Source: Burkholderiales bacterium (GTDB lineage: Bacteria > Pseudomonadota > Gammaproteobacteria > Burkholderiales > Casimicrobiaceae). Taken from it: 39,850 nucleotides of DNA. The stretch spans positions 1-39,850 of the forward strand of contig JAEUPL010000036.1 in the NCBI GenBank assembly GCA_016790165.1, written 5' to 3'. Every line of letters starts with the position of its first letter. The first letter of the stretch is position 1. Below the pieces are notes generated by a model. That model made no database searches. It had not been told where the DNA came from and was given only the letters and a program-made list of their open reading frames with translations. Of this stretch, positions 33,409-39,850 are shown piece after piece. The position numbers and the translations under genes are program-made.

Positions 33409-33960
33409 ATGGCCCTCAAGTCCACCATCTTCAAGATCAACCTCAACGTGGCCGACATGGATCGCGGCTACTACGGCGACCACGCGCTGACCGTCGCGCG
33501 CCACCCGTCCGAGACGGACGAGCGCATGATGGTGCGCGTGCTCGCGTTTGCGCTGCACGCCAGCGACCGCCTCGAATTCGGCAAGGGCATCTCCACCGAC
33601 GACGAACCGGCGCTGTGGGAGCACGACCTCACCGGCCGCATCATGCACTGGATCGAGGTGGGCCTGCCGGACGAGCGCATCATCCGCCGTGCCTGCGGTC
33701 GCGCCGACGCGGTAACGCTCTACGCCTACGGCGGCGGTCGCACCGTCGACGTTTGGTGGCAGCAGAACGAAGCGCTGCTCGCCAAACAGGACAAGCTCAC
33801 CGTGAAGAGCGTGAGCGGCCCCAGCAGCAAGGCGCTCGCCGCGATGGCGGACCGCTCGCTGAACCTGCAATGCATGGCGCAGGACGGCGAGGTCTGGCTG
33901 TCCGACGATCAGGAGCGTTTGCAGGTGGCGTTGCAGACGCTGCAAAGCGCCGGCGCGTAA
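33409..33960 (+). CDS. yaeQ: YaeQ-family protein
   Basis: 183 residues, the family length. The N-terminus MALKSTIFKINLNVADMDRGYY and the block DDEPALWEHDLTGRIMHWIEVGLP are characteristic. The YaeQ fold resembles PD-(D/E)XK nucleases, but no activity is established for the family. It is monocistronic here, preceded by repeat copy B and followed by a Bug gene after 66 bp. Confidence 0.95.
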   Translation: MALKSTIFKINLNVADMDRGYYGDHALTVARHPSETDERMMVRVLAFALHASDRLEFGKGISTDDEPALWEHDLTGRIMHWIEVGLPDERIIRRACGRADAVTLYAYGGGRTVDVWWQQNEALLAKQDKLTVKSVSGPSSKALAAMADRSLNLQCMAQDGEVWLSDDQERLQVALQTLQSAGA

Positions 33961-34026
33961 GCGCAGCGCGGCGCCTTTGCACCGAACGGCTACGATGAGG
34001 CCTGCATCAGATTCACGGGCATCGAT

Positions 34027-35010
34027 ATGAACCGAATTTCACTGCTCACCCGTCTCGCCGCCATTGCGATCACGGCCGTCGCGGCCGTCAGCAGCGCGCC
34101 TTCGGCCGCAGCCTACCCCGACAAGCCGATTCGCCTGATCGTCGTGTACCCCGCAGGTGGCACCACCGACGCCGTGGCCCGCGCCCTCGCCGAGAAGCTC
34201 GGCAGCCAGATGGGGCAGCAGGTCATCGTGGAGAACAAGGGCGGTGCCGGAGGCGCCATCGGTATCGATGCCATGGCAAAGGCTGCGCCCGATGGCTACA
34301 CACTCGCCATCTCGGCGGTCAGCCCGATCACGCTGCTGCCACATCTGGGCAAGCTGCCATTCGACCCGGTCAATGACGTAGCGCCGGTGGCAAGCGTTAT
34401 GTATTCGCCTGTCTACGTGCTGGCCACGCCCGCGTTCACCGGCAAGACGTTCGCCGATGTGCTCACCCAAAGCAAAGCCAAACCCGGCGCGATTCGGGTC
34501 GCCACCAGCGGCATTGCCACGCTCGGCCATCTGATGGTGGAGAGCATCAAGGCGAAGAGCGGGCTTGACCTGATTCACGTGCCGTACAAGGGCGGTGGCC
34601 AGGTGGTGACCGATGCCGCAGGCGGCCAGTTCGAACTGTTCACCACCAACCCGAGCCCCGCCGCCAACGGCCAGATGCAAAAGGGCACGCTCAAGTTGCT
34701 CGCGGTCGGTGCGCCACAGCGACTGGCGTCGTTCAAGGATGTGCCCACGCTCGGCGAGCTTGGCTTCCCGGAGGCGAACATGACCAGCACCTTCGGCATT
34801 TTTGCGCCGTCGAAAGTGCCGCCCGAGATCATCAACCGGCTGCACAGCGAAATCGCCAGAGCCATCGCCACACCGGACATGACGCAGCGCCTGACCCAGC
34901 TCGACAACGTGCCCGCCGTGCTGAACCCGGCCGAGTTCAGCAAGTTCATCCGCGCGGAATCGGCAACCAATGCGAAGGTCGTCCGCGAGCGCGGCATCAA
35001 GGCCGATTGA
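34027..35010 (+). CDS. Bug-family (TctC) periplasmic solute receptor
   Basis: 327 residues. The signal peptide ends near APSAAA, then YPDKPIRLIVVYPAGGTTDAVARALAE and GQQVIVENKGGAGGAIGIDAMAKAAPDGYTL give the Bug N-terminal lobe; VPYKGGGQ and the FGIFAPSKVPPEII region complete it. It should bind a carboxylate or amino-acid-like ligand. The cupin gene follows after 26 bp, so the pair may act on one compound. The membrane subunits of a transporter are absent. Confidence 0.95.
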   Translation: MNRISLLTRLAAIAITAVAAVSSAPSAAAYPDKPIRLIVVYPAGGTTDAVARALAEKLGSQMGQQVIVENKGGAGGAIGIDAMAKAAPDGYTLAISAVSPITLLPHLGKLPFDPVNDVAPVASVMYSPVYVLATPAFTGKTFADVLTQSKAKPGAIRVATSGIATLGHLMVESIKAKSGLDLIHVPYKGGGQVVTDAAGGQFELFTTNPSPAANGQMQKGTLKLLAVGAPQRLASFKDVPTLGELGFPEANMTSTFGIFAPSKVPPEIINRLHSEIARAIATPDMTQRLTQLDNVPAVLNPAEFSKFIRAESATNAKVVRERGIKAD

Positions 35011-35036
35011 GTGCGGTACACCAACGAAAGAGCGCC

Positions 35037-35558
35037 ATGTCCAAAGCCGACGACCTTCGCAGCCAGCTGATCCGCAGTTTCGCCACCCCCGACGCGAGCT
35101 GGAGCACGTTCAGGCGCGAGCCGCACTACGAGAGCGACGGTGTGCGCCTTGCCCGTGGCACGGCCGCCAAAAAGCTCGGCATGTCGGTCGACATCGTACC
35201 GCCCGGCAAGCGTGCCTGCCCGTACCACTTTCACTACGCCGAGGAAGAAGCCTTCATCGTGCTCCAAGGCAGCGGTACGCTGCGCGTCGCGGGCGAGATG
35301 CTGCCCATCACGGCGGGCGATGTGATCTTCATCCCGCCGGGGCCCGAGTACCCACACCAGATCCTCAACACGTCGGACGCGCCACTCAAATACCTGTCAC
35401 TCAGCGTCAACGCCGACATCGAAATCTGCGAGTACCCCGATTCCGGCAAGTACCTCGCGATGGCAGCTGGTGCGCGCGGACGCGGCGACACGCTGCTGCA
35501 GGACGGCCGCATGCATCGCGTTGCGACCGACCTTGACTACTGGGACGGCGAACCGTGA
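35037..35558 (+). CDS. Cupin-domain protein (possible isomerase or ligand-binding type)
   Basis: 173 residues. The cupin_2 core has HFHYAEEEAFIVLQGSGTLRVAGE (motif 1 with the HxH-E pattern) and ITAGDVIFIPPGPEYPHQILN (motif 2 with PGxEYPHQ), so a metal site is likely. The start at 35037 with GAAAGAG upstream is chosen over a TTG at 35007. It ends exactly where the convergent DUF2306 gene ends, with no spacer. Confidence 0.88.
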   Translation: MSKADDLRSQLIRSFATPDASWSTFRREPHYESDGVRLARGTAAKKLGMSVDIVPPGKRACPYHFHYAEEEAFIVLQGSGTLRVAGEMLPITAGDVIFIPPGPEYPHQILNTSDAPLKYLSLSVNADIEICEYPDSGKYLAMAAGARGRGDTLLQDGRMHRVATDLDYWDGEP

Positions 35559-36392
35559 TTACAGGCGCGGCAGCCAAAGCCCCATCGTGGCGCCGACGAT
35601 GCCGCCCGCGGTGACGACGGTAAGCACCGCAATGACCGCAGCCGCCATCCACTTGCGCCTGGCAACGTCGCTGCGCTGCGCGCGGAAGTAAAGCTCCAGT
35701 GCCGCCAGCGGCACGAGCGTTTGGGCGAACACGAGGAACGTGAGAAACGGGCCCGTAAAGGTCTTCGCATCAAAGCCGACCGGCTGCTGGTGAATCATCA
35801 GCCAAAGCAGCAAGCCAAGGCGAAAGAACCACACGCCATTCATCACCATAAACAGGCGCAGCGCCCACTGCCGGTGCAGCGCGAGGTCGCGGCTGCGCGC
35901 GTGGCGCAGAGCGACCACGGCGATGGCGACCAGCAGGATCGCGTTCAGCGTGCTGCCGATGTGCTGTGAAACATCTCCAACCGCACCGCGCACCCACATC
36001 AGGTACATGCTGCCGAAGGCAATGCCGAACGCGGACGCGATGTAGATGCGCCCCGTCCAGCGATGCACGCGCGGCGCCGCGCGACGAATGGCTGGCACCA
36101 GTTGCGCGAGGCCTGCCAGCGTCACGATCAGTGCCAGCAGCAGGTGAACGAAGATCGCGACATTACCGACGGTGTCGCCCTCATTCCAGCCGCGCGGCAT
36201 CACCTTGTTCCACGTCGCCCAGTCGCCGCGCAACGCAGACATGCCGTACAGCGCCGCCATGTACCAGGCAAAGATGAGCTGCCCGGCCGCGGCGACGATG
36301 AACCAGGATTGGCCGGCGCGCGCAAGCGCGTTGGCGGCGGTAGACAGGTTGGCATTTCGAGGCAACAGCGTAGCCTCCGTGAGCGTGCTCAT
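35559..36392 (-). CDS. DUF2306 family membrane protein
   Basis: 277 residues with about seven hydrophobic segments. The block IFVHLLLALIVTLAGLAQLVPAIRRAAPRVHRWTGRIYI, with its spaced histidines, is the DUF2306 signature and might bind haem, though this is unproven. GGAG lies about 8 bases upstream of the ATG. It lies downstream of the ABC operon but is separated from it by a 244-bp inverted-repeat element. Confidence 0.9.
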   Translation of the reverse strand: MSTLTEATLLPRNANLSTAANALARAGQSWFIVAAAGQLIFAWYMAALYGMSALRGDWATWNKVMPRGWNEGDTVGNVAIFVHLLLALIVTLAGLAQLVPAIRRAAPRVHRWTGRIYIASAFGIAFGSMYLMWVRGAVGDVSQHIGSTLNAILLVAIAVVALRHARSRDLALHRQWALRLFMVMNGVWFFRLGLLLWLMIHQQPVGFDAKTFTGPFLTFLVFAQTLVPLAALELYFRAQRSDVARRKWMAAAVIAVLTVVTAGGIVGATMGLWLPRL

Positions 36393-36440
36393 GGATGTCT
36401 CCTTGCGATGAAAAGTGGCAGCCAGCGGCCGCTGCGGTTA

Positions 36441-36684
36441 GCCCGGATATTTCATGAGGGGCGGGAGGCAGCGGCGAGTGGAATTGGAATGCAGGTTGCG
36501 ACGGCCGCCCGCAGCGCCGATAGCGGGGCTATCGGTCAAGGGAGTCGTCGCAAGATGCGCCCAATGGCACCGTCGATGCGCCCGCAGCAGGAAAACCAGA
36601 TTGGATTCGACACAACAGCGTGTGAAATCCAGTCCACGTGGGCGTGCAGCCCGGTTTTCCTGCGACCTCATGAAATATCCGGGC
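36441..36684. repeat. 244-bp structured inverted-repeat element (MITE-like)
   Basis: 19-bp perfect terminal inverted repeats (gcccggatatttcatgagg, 36441-36459, and its complement 36666-36684) enclose about 206 bases without a supported gene. Inside are three further paired regions: 36496-36503 with 36546-36553 (8 bp), nested in it 36517-36524 with 36528-36535 (8 bp), and 36587-36597 with 36653-36663 (11 bp). The right end is 5 bp from the permease stop codon. No clear target-site duplication is seen. A non-autonomous transposable element is the likeliest reading; a structured transcript is the alternative. Confidence 0.7.
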
Positions 36685-36688
36685 CATA

Positions 36689-37639
36689 TCAGCCGGACTG
36701 CGATTCCTGGCGGCGCCGCAGCCAGATGGTTACGGTAATCAGCGCCAGGGCGATGGCGATGCCGATCCAGACGTCCGCGTTGCCCAGAAAGCGCGCCACG
36801 TCCGGCACGTACTCAGCGACTCGCGAGTCAGCAGCGCTTTGTTGCTGCAGCGTCTGCGCGACGTCCGCCAGCGGCTCACGCGTTGAAAACGCAGCGTCGA
36901 ATCCGCCCGTGAAGCGATGGTGTAGCCACTTCGCCACATGCGATGAGCGAAACATCAGTTGTTCGATCGCGGTGACGGCAATCCATGGCACCACCGCCCA
37001 GGCGAGCGGGCTACGCTGCGCCCAGGCCGACACCAGCAGCAGCCACGCGTAGATCGGTGCGTACCACACCGCCAGCGTGCTCACCAGGTGAGCCAGGCCG
37101 AGCGGCATATCAATCCACGGCAGGCGCTGCAACAGGTTGCCGACGCTCAGCCCCTTGACCGCCCAGAGCCCGACATGCACGACCAGCACCGCGAGCTGGG
37201 TGGCCGTGATCAACGCAAACAGGAACACCGGCACCACCAGCATCGGCACGGCCACCTTGGCGAGCACGGCGGTGCGATCTGAAATCGGCATCGATTTCCA
37301 GAACAGCACGCTGCGATCGCGCCGCTCGCCATACAGTGCATCAAGGCAGTAGAACAGCGCCACCACCACGGCCGTCGCCACCAGAACGATCGCGACGATG
37401 GCGTACGGGGCAACGGCGAGCTCGCGCTGCTTGGTGGGTGCCATCGTATCGAACATCGCCACCATGGGTGGCAACTTGAACCCGCCAAAGATCATCGCCA
37501 GCAGCAGCAACGCGGCCACCACCGTCGGCGCCAGATAAAGCGAGCGGTGCTCCCACAGCTCGCGCCGGACTGACCAGTAGAAGGGACGCACCGGCTTGGC
37601 GCTGGCCGTGGTCGGAGTTGCGGTCACGGGGGTGCTCAT
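36689..37639 (-). CDS. ABC-2-type transporter permease
   Basis: 316 residues with about six to seven hydrophobic segments and a large loop between segments 1 and 2. It begins with a soluble stretch and the REL WEHRSLYLAPTV motif seen in ABC-2 permeases of GntR-linked systems. It overlaps the ATPase gene by ATGA. Substrate unknown. The stop codon is directly next to the 244-bp element. Confidence 0.9.
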   Translation of the reverse strand: MSTPVTATPTTASAKPVRPFYWSVRRELWEHRSLYLAPTVVAALLLLAMIFGGFKLPPMVAMFDTMAPTKQRELAVAPYAIVAIVLVATAVVVALFYCLDALYGERRDRSVLFWKSMPISDRTAVLAKVAVPMLVVPVFLFALITATQLAVLVVHVGLWAVKGLSVGNLLQRLPWIDMPLGLAHLVSTLAVWYAPIYAWLLLVSAWAQRSPLAWAVVPWIAVTAIEQLMFRSSHVAKWLHHRFTGGFDAAFSTREPLADVAQTLQQQSAADSRVAEYVPDVARFLGNADVWIGIAIALALITVTIWLRRRQESQSG

Positions 37640-38511
37640 GCGTTGCCCTCCAGTCCGTTCGCGCTGGCATTGCCGAGCAATGCGACAAAAAGATCGGTAA
37701 TGCCGGGCGTGCGCACTTCACCGAGCGATTCCAGCGTGGCGGCATCCACGCCGTCAAACAGCAAGGTGACCCGGCCAAACACCTGTCGCTCACGCTGCGG
37801 GCGCAACGCCCGGGCGCGCTCCACCTGCGCGGGCTCCACGCGCACCTCGGCGTAGCGCGCCTGCAGCGCCTCCATCGTGCTGTTGAGGGCGATGCGGCCA
37901 TCGTTGATGAACACCACGTCGGTGAGGATGTGTTCAATCTCCTCCGCATGATGGGTGGTGATCACGATGGTGCGGTCGCCGTCGTAGTAGTCGTTGATCA
38001 GTGAGTCGTAAAACTGCTTGCGGAACAGAATGTCGAGCCCAAGGGTGGGTTCGTCGAGCACCAAAAGCTTCGCCTCAATCGCCATCACCAGCGCCAGATG
38101 CAGCTGCGCCACCATGCCCTTGGAGAGCGCGCCCACTTTGCTCTCGCGCTTGATCACGGTGCGCGCCAGAAAGCGCTCCGCCTTGGCGCGATCAAACTTT
38201 GGATGCACACCCGCCACAAACTCAATCGCCTGCTGCACCTTGAGCCAGCGCGGCAGCACCGCCACATCGGCGATGAAACACACGTCCTGCATCAGCAGAT
38301 CACGCTCGGCCCACGGGTCGCGCCCGAGCACATTGAGCGCGCCCTGAAACGGCGTCAGCCCCAGCATGGCCTTCAGCGCCGTGGTCTTGCCCGCGCCATT
38401 GGGGCCGATCAGCCCGACGATGCGCCCGCGCTCGACAGTGAGGTCGATGCCCTTCACCGCCACGTGTTTGCCGTAGGCCTTGGTGAGGCCCCGTGCGTCA
38501 ATGGATGCCAT
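37636..38511 (-). CDS. ABC transporter ATP-binding protein
   Basis: 291 residues. Walker A is GPNGAGKTT (near residue 36), the signature region reads LSKGMVAQLHLALVM instead of the strict LSGGQ, and Walker B is LLVLDEPTLGLD. A C-terminal extension of about 70 residues follows the ATPase core. With the permease and the GntR gene it makes a YtrA-type exporter operon, often responsive to cell-envelope stress or peptide antibiotics; that role is inference. Confidence 0.95.
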   Translation of the reverse strand: MASIDARGLTKAYGKHVAVKGIDLTVERGRIVGLIGPNGAGKTTALKAMLGLTPFQGALNVLGRDPWAERDLLMQDVCFIADVAVLPRWLKVQQAIEFVAGVHPKFDRAKAERFLARTVIKRESKVGALSKGMVAQLHLALVMAIEAKLLVLDEPTLGLDILFRKQFYDSLINDYYDGDRTIVITTHHAEEIEHILTDVVFINDGRIALNSTMEALQARYAEVRVEPAQVERARALRPQRERQVFGRVTLLFDGVDAATLESLGEVRTPGITDLFVALLGNASANGLEGNA

Positions 38512-38514
38512 GGT

Positions 38515-38898
38515 CTAGCGTCTCCCCGTCGTTTTGTTGCGAGCGGCAGTGCCCTCGTTCAGCAGCGTTTCGGCGCTGAGGCCAAGCCGTTCAATCGTCG
38601 CGCGGATGCGCGGCCACTCATCGCGCAAGAAGCGCTCGCGCTCGCCCGCCGCCAGCGCGGCCTTCGCCCCCGCGTTAACAAACATGCCCAGCCCGCGGCG
38701 TGACTCCACAATGCCGGCATCAGCCAGCTGCTGGTAGGCCTTCAGCACCGTCAGCGGATTCACCCGCGTCTCCGCCGCCACCGTGCGCACCGACGGCAAC
38801 GGATCGCCCTCACCCAGCGTGCCATCCAGAATCATCGCCACCACGCGGTCATGCAATTGCCGGTAGATCGGTTGGCCGTCGGCCCAGTCCTGGTCCAT
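38515..38898 (-). CDS. GntR-family regulator, YtrA subfamily
   Basis: 127 residues. The short form has a winged HTH (PIYRQLHDRVVAMILDGTL, then LPSVRTVAAETRVNPLTVLKAYQQL) and only a short C-terminal dimer helix pair, as in the YtrA subfamily. It is the first gene of the ABC operon, 3 bp ahead of the ATPase gene. A palindrome over the -10 of its promoter suggests autorepression. Confidence 0.94.
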   Translation of the reverse strand: MDQDWADGQPIYRQLHDRVVAMILDGTLGEGDPLPSVRTVAAETRVNPLTVLKAYQQLADAGIVESRRGLGMFVNAGAKAALAAGERERFLRDEWPRIRATIERLGLSAETLLNEGTAARNKTTGRR

Positions 38899-39078
38899 CA
38901 GGGCGCTCCGTGGTGGCCGCTACACGGGCGGTCGCGTGATGCCGACCGCCGCCAACAATCCGGTGGGCGTGACGACAACCAATGGGTGTTAATGCATTTC
39001 ATCGGGGCAACGCTCCCTGCTTGCTGGTCAGTGTGCACACCCGATTCGGCGCACGTGTTTTGACTGGCGATTGATTTA

Positions 39079-39118
39079 GTGTTGTAGCTAACTATATCAC
39101 AGCTTCACCGATTTGCAA
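39079..39118 (-). promoter_or_regulatory. Promoter and overlapping operator of the GntR-ABC operon
   Basis: On the minus strand, TTGCAA (39113-39118), a 16-base spacer and TATAGT (39091-39096). A 22-base imperfect palindrome (39079-39100, pattern GTGnTnTAG-N4-CTAnAnCAC) covers the -10 box, as expected for a YtrA-type repressor site. The leader to the ATG would be about 185 bases; the DNA between shows no supported gene. Confidence 0.6.
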
Positions 39119-39402
39119 GTGTTACCGCGAATAGATAGTTAGTGCGCGAGAAGCGCTCGTCGGAACCGCAAGCATTCCGACCAACCGGCTGCCGCTTGGC
39201 GAGAAAGAGTGACGACACATCGGATTGAATTGGAAATGACACGAGGTGCCGACGCCCCCTACACGCTTCGGCGCGCGGCCACTGCGGGCCGGCAAATCGT
39301 TTGAGCCAAACAACCCGGTATCGCGGCGTAAACTGCGATGATGCACTCATACAGAAGTCGCATCGAGCCATACATGTCGCCCGTGTTATCTCACAGCCGC
39401 AC

Positions 39403-39430
39403 GCATAACACCGCGATTACGTTGTTATGC
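39403..39430. repeat. Inverted repeat upstream of the truncated gene
   Basis: gcataaca (39403-39410) and tgttatgc (39423-39430), a perfect 8-bp pair with a 12-base loop. A further gtgttat at 39383-39389 can pair with the left arm. It lies in the 348-bp gap 39119-39466, which otherwise shows no gene. Confidence 0.5.
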
Positions 39431-39466
39431 ACGCGACGCGTGGACAAATCATGTTAGGCAACTCAA

Positions 39467-39712
39467 ATGGCAAGCCTTGTGTGGGGGAGAGATCCCCAAG
39501 AAGCTCACGACAACCCTTATGAATATGAGGCACAAGATCAGTTCGTGCGTGAGGCAAAGGAGTTGCTCAGCCAGATACAGGTTGCGCTTGACCACTTCAC
39601 AATGAGCTTTCATAGGGACGACCGATCACTAGAAAAAGCAACCTGGATGCTTGCCATTGATTTGAATGATGCGCTTCTTGAGAGCGCTCAACTGTTCGTC
39701 GAGAAGCGCCAT
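39467..39712 (+). pseudogene. Unknown acidic protein gene, 3' part displaced by an IS3-type insertion
   Basis: 82 original codons starting MASLVWGRDPQEAHDNPYEY, then a helical stretch rich in Glu, Asp, Leu and Gln. I do not recognise the family. The frame stays open to 39826, but from codon 83 (TGGACTGACC) the DNA looks like the left end of an IS3-family element, so the last 37 residues are probably IS-derived. No Shine-Dalgarno is visible. Codon use is less GC-biased than in the neighbours, consistent with acquired DNA. Confidence 0.55.
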
Positions 39713-39850
39713 TGGACTGACCCCGATTTCACGGACACTACGTGTTTGAAGAAATTGAAGGAGTCAGGGAATGGGTGGAAGGACAAAGCCGCCGTACGCG
39801 GAGGCGTTTCGGCAGCAGATAGTTGAACTGGTGGCGAGCGGTCGTCGGCC
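39713..39850 (+). mobile_element. IS3-family insertion sequence, left end (partial)
   Basis: The proposed left end starts TGGACTGACCCCGATTTC, of the TGnACTGnCCCC type found at IS3-family ends, 58 bases ahead of an orfA start. The rest of the element lies beyond the window. The boundary is inferred from the terminal pattern, not from a duplication. Confidence 0.6.
39771..39850 (+). CDS. IS3-family transposase OrfA, N-terminal fragment
   Basis: 26 codons are visible, reading MGGRTKPPYAEAFRQQIVEL and then VASGRRP. This matches the N-terminus of IS3-type OrfA, which carries an HTH for end binding. AAGGAG lies 9 bases upstream of the ATG, separate from the overlapping frame of the truncated gene. 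The window ends before the HTH is complete. Confidence 0.8.
   Translation, partial: MGGRTKPPYAEAFRQQIVELVASGRR

Noticed and set aside
39403-39459. Possible integron attC site: GCATAAC at 39403 and GTTAGGC at 39453, 7 bases ahead of a start codon
   Set aside because: The inner L-type arms do not pair, the outer heptamers mismatch at one position and no integrase or second cassette is visible. It remains only a loose resemblance.
1-39850. CRISPR arrays, rRNA genes, prophage modules or a classical toxin-antitoxin pair
   Set aside because: No regularly spaced direct repeats, no rRNA sequence, and no phage structural or toxin-antitoxin family was recognised on either strand.

Overview
The window looks like a chromosomal segment of a high-GC betaproteobacterium, most likely of Burkholderiales type. 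The evidence is two Bug-family periplasmic receptors, a YaeQ protein, many 4-bp ATGA gene overlaps and GTG/TTG starts, and a pgsA gene followed by tRNA-Asn. Placement below order is not possible from sequence alone. Both ends are mobile DNA: an IS481-type transposase tail at the left edge and the start of an IS3-type element at the right edge.

Region 1 (about 240-12565, all minus strand) is a nine-gene cell-wall amino-sugar locus, transcribed in the order nagA, SIS-domain deaminase (nagB-II type), murQ, nagX-like acyltransferase, GHL10/DigH-like lipoprotein, BadF-type sugar kinase, AmiD-like amidase lipoprotein, serine-hydrolase lipoprotein, TonB-dependent receptor. The products cover outer-membrane uptake, periplasmic trimming of muropeptides, phosphorylation, removal of lactate from MurNAc-6-P, deacetylation and deamination to fructose-6-P. 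No PTS, AmpG or obvious sugar permease and no local regulator are present.

Region 2 (12666-16636, plus strand) holds an SpmA/SpmB-like fused membrane protein, a secreted COG3904-like protein, D-Ala-D-Ala ligase and a DUF1304 membrane protein. The cell-wall theme therefore continues across the divergent junction.

Region 3 (16685-23519) is an ArsR regulator, followed on the minus strand by a histidine-phosphatase-like protein and a thioesterase. It is divergent from an operon encoding an RND efflux adaptor, RND pump, DUF2892 membrane protein and thioredoxin 2. A palindrome and a good sigma70 promoter lie between the two arms. I regard this as a candidate thiol- or sulfur-stress efflux unit.

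Region 4 (23579-29905, minus) contains a variant AroE-like dehydrogenase with a Gfo/Idh/MocA oxidoreductase, tRNA-Asn with its terminator, pgsA, and an LpxR-Nudix-Bug-LOG gene string. Region 5 (30056-33960) holds a CRP-type regulator with a CRP-like box in front of a DUF2892 gene, an Hsp20 gene with a perfect FNR-type box upstream, an S4 RNA-binding protein, an unknown secreted protein, a cupin and YaeQ. Region 6 (34027-38898) holds a Bug receptor and cupin, a DUF2306 membrane protein, a 244-bp structured inverted-repeat element, and a GntR(YtrA)-ABC ATPase-ABC permease operon with its operator over the -10. The right end is a small unknown gene apparently cut by an IS3-family insertion.
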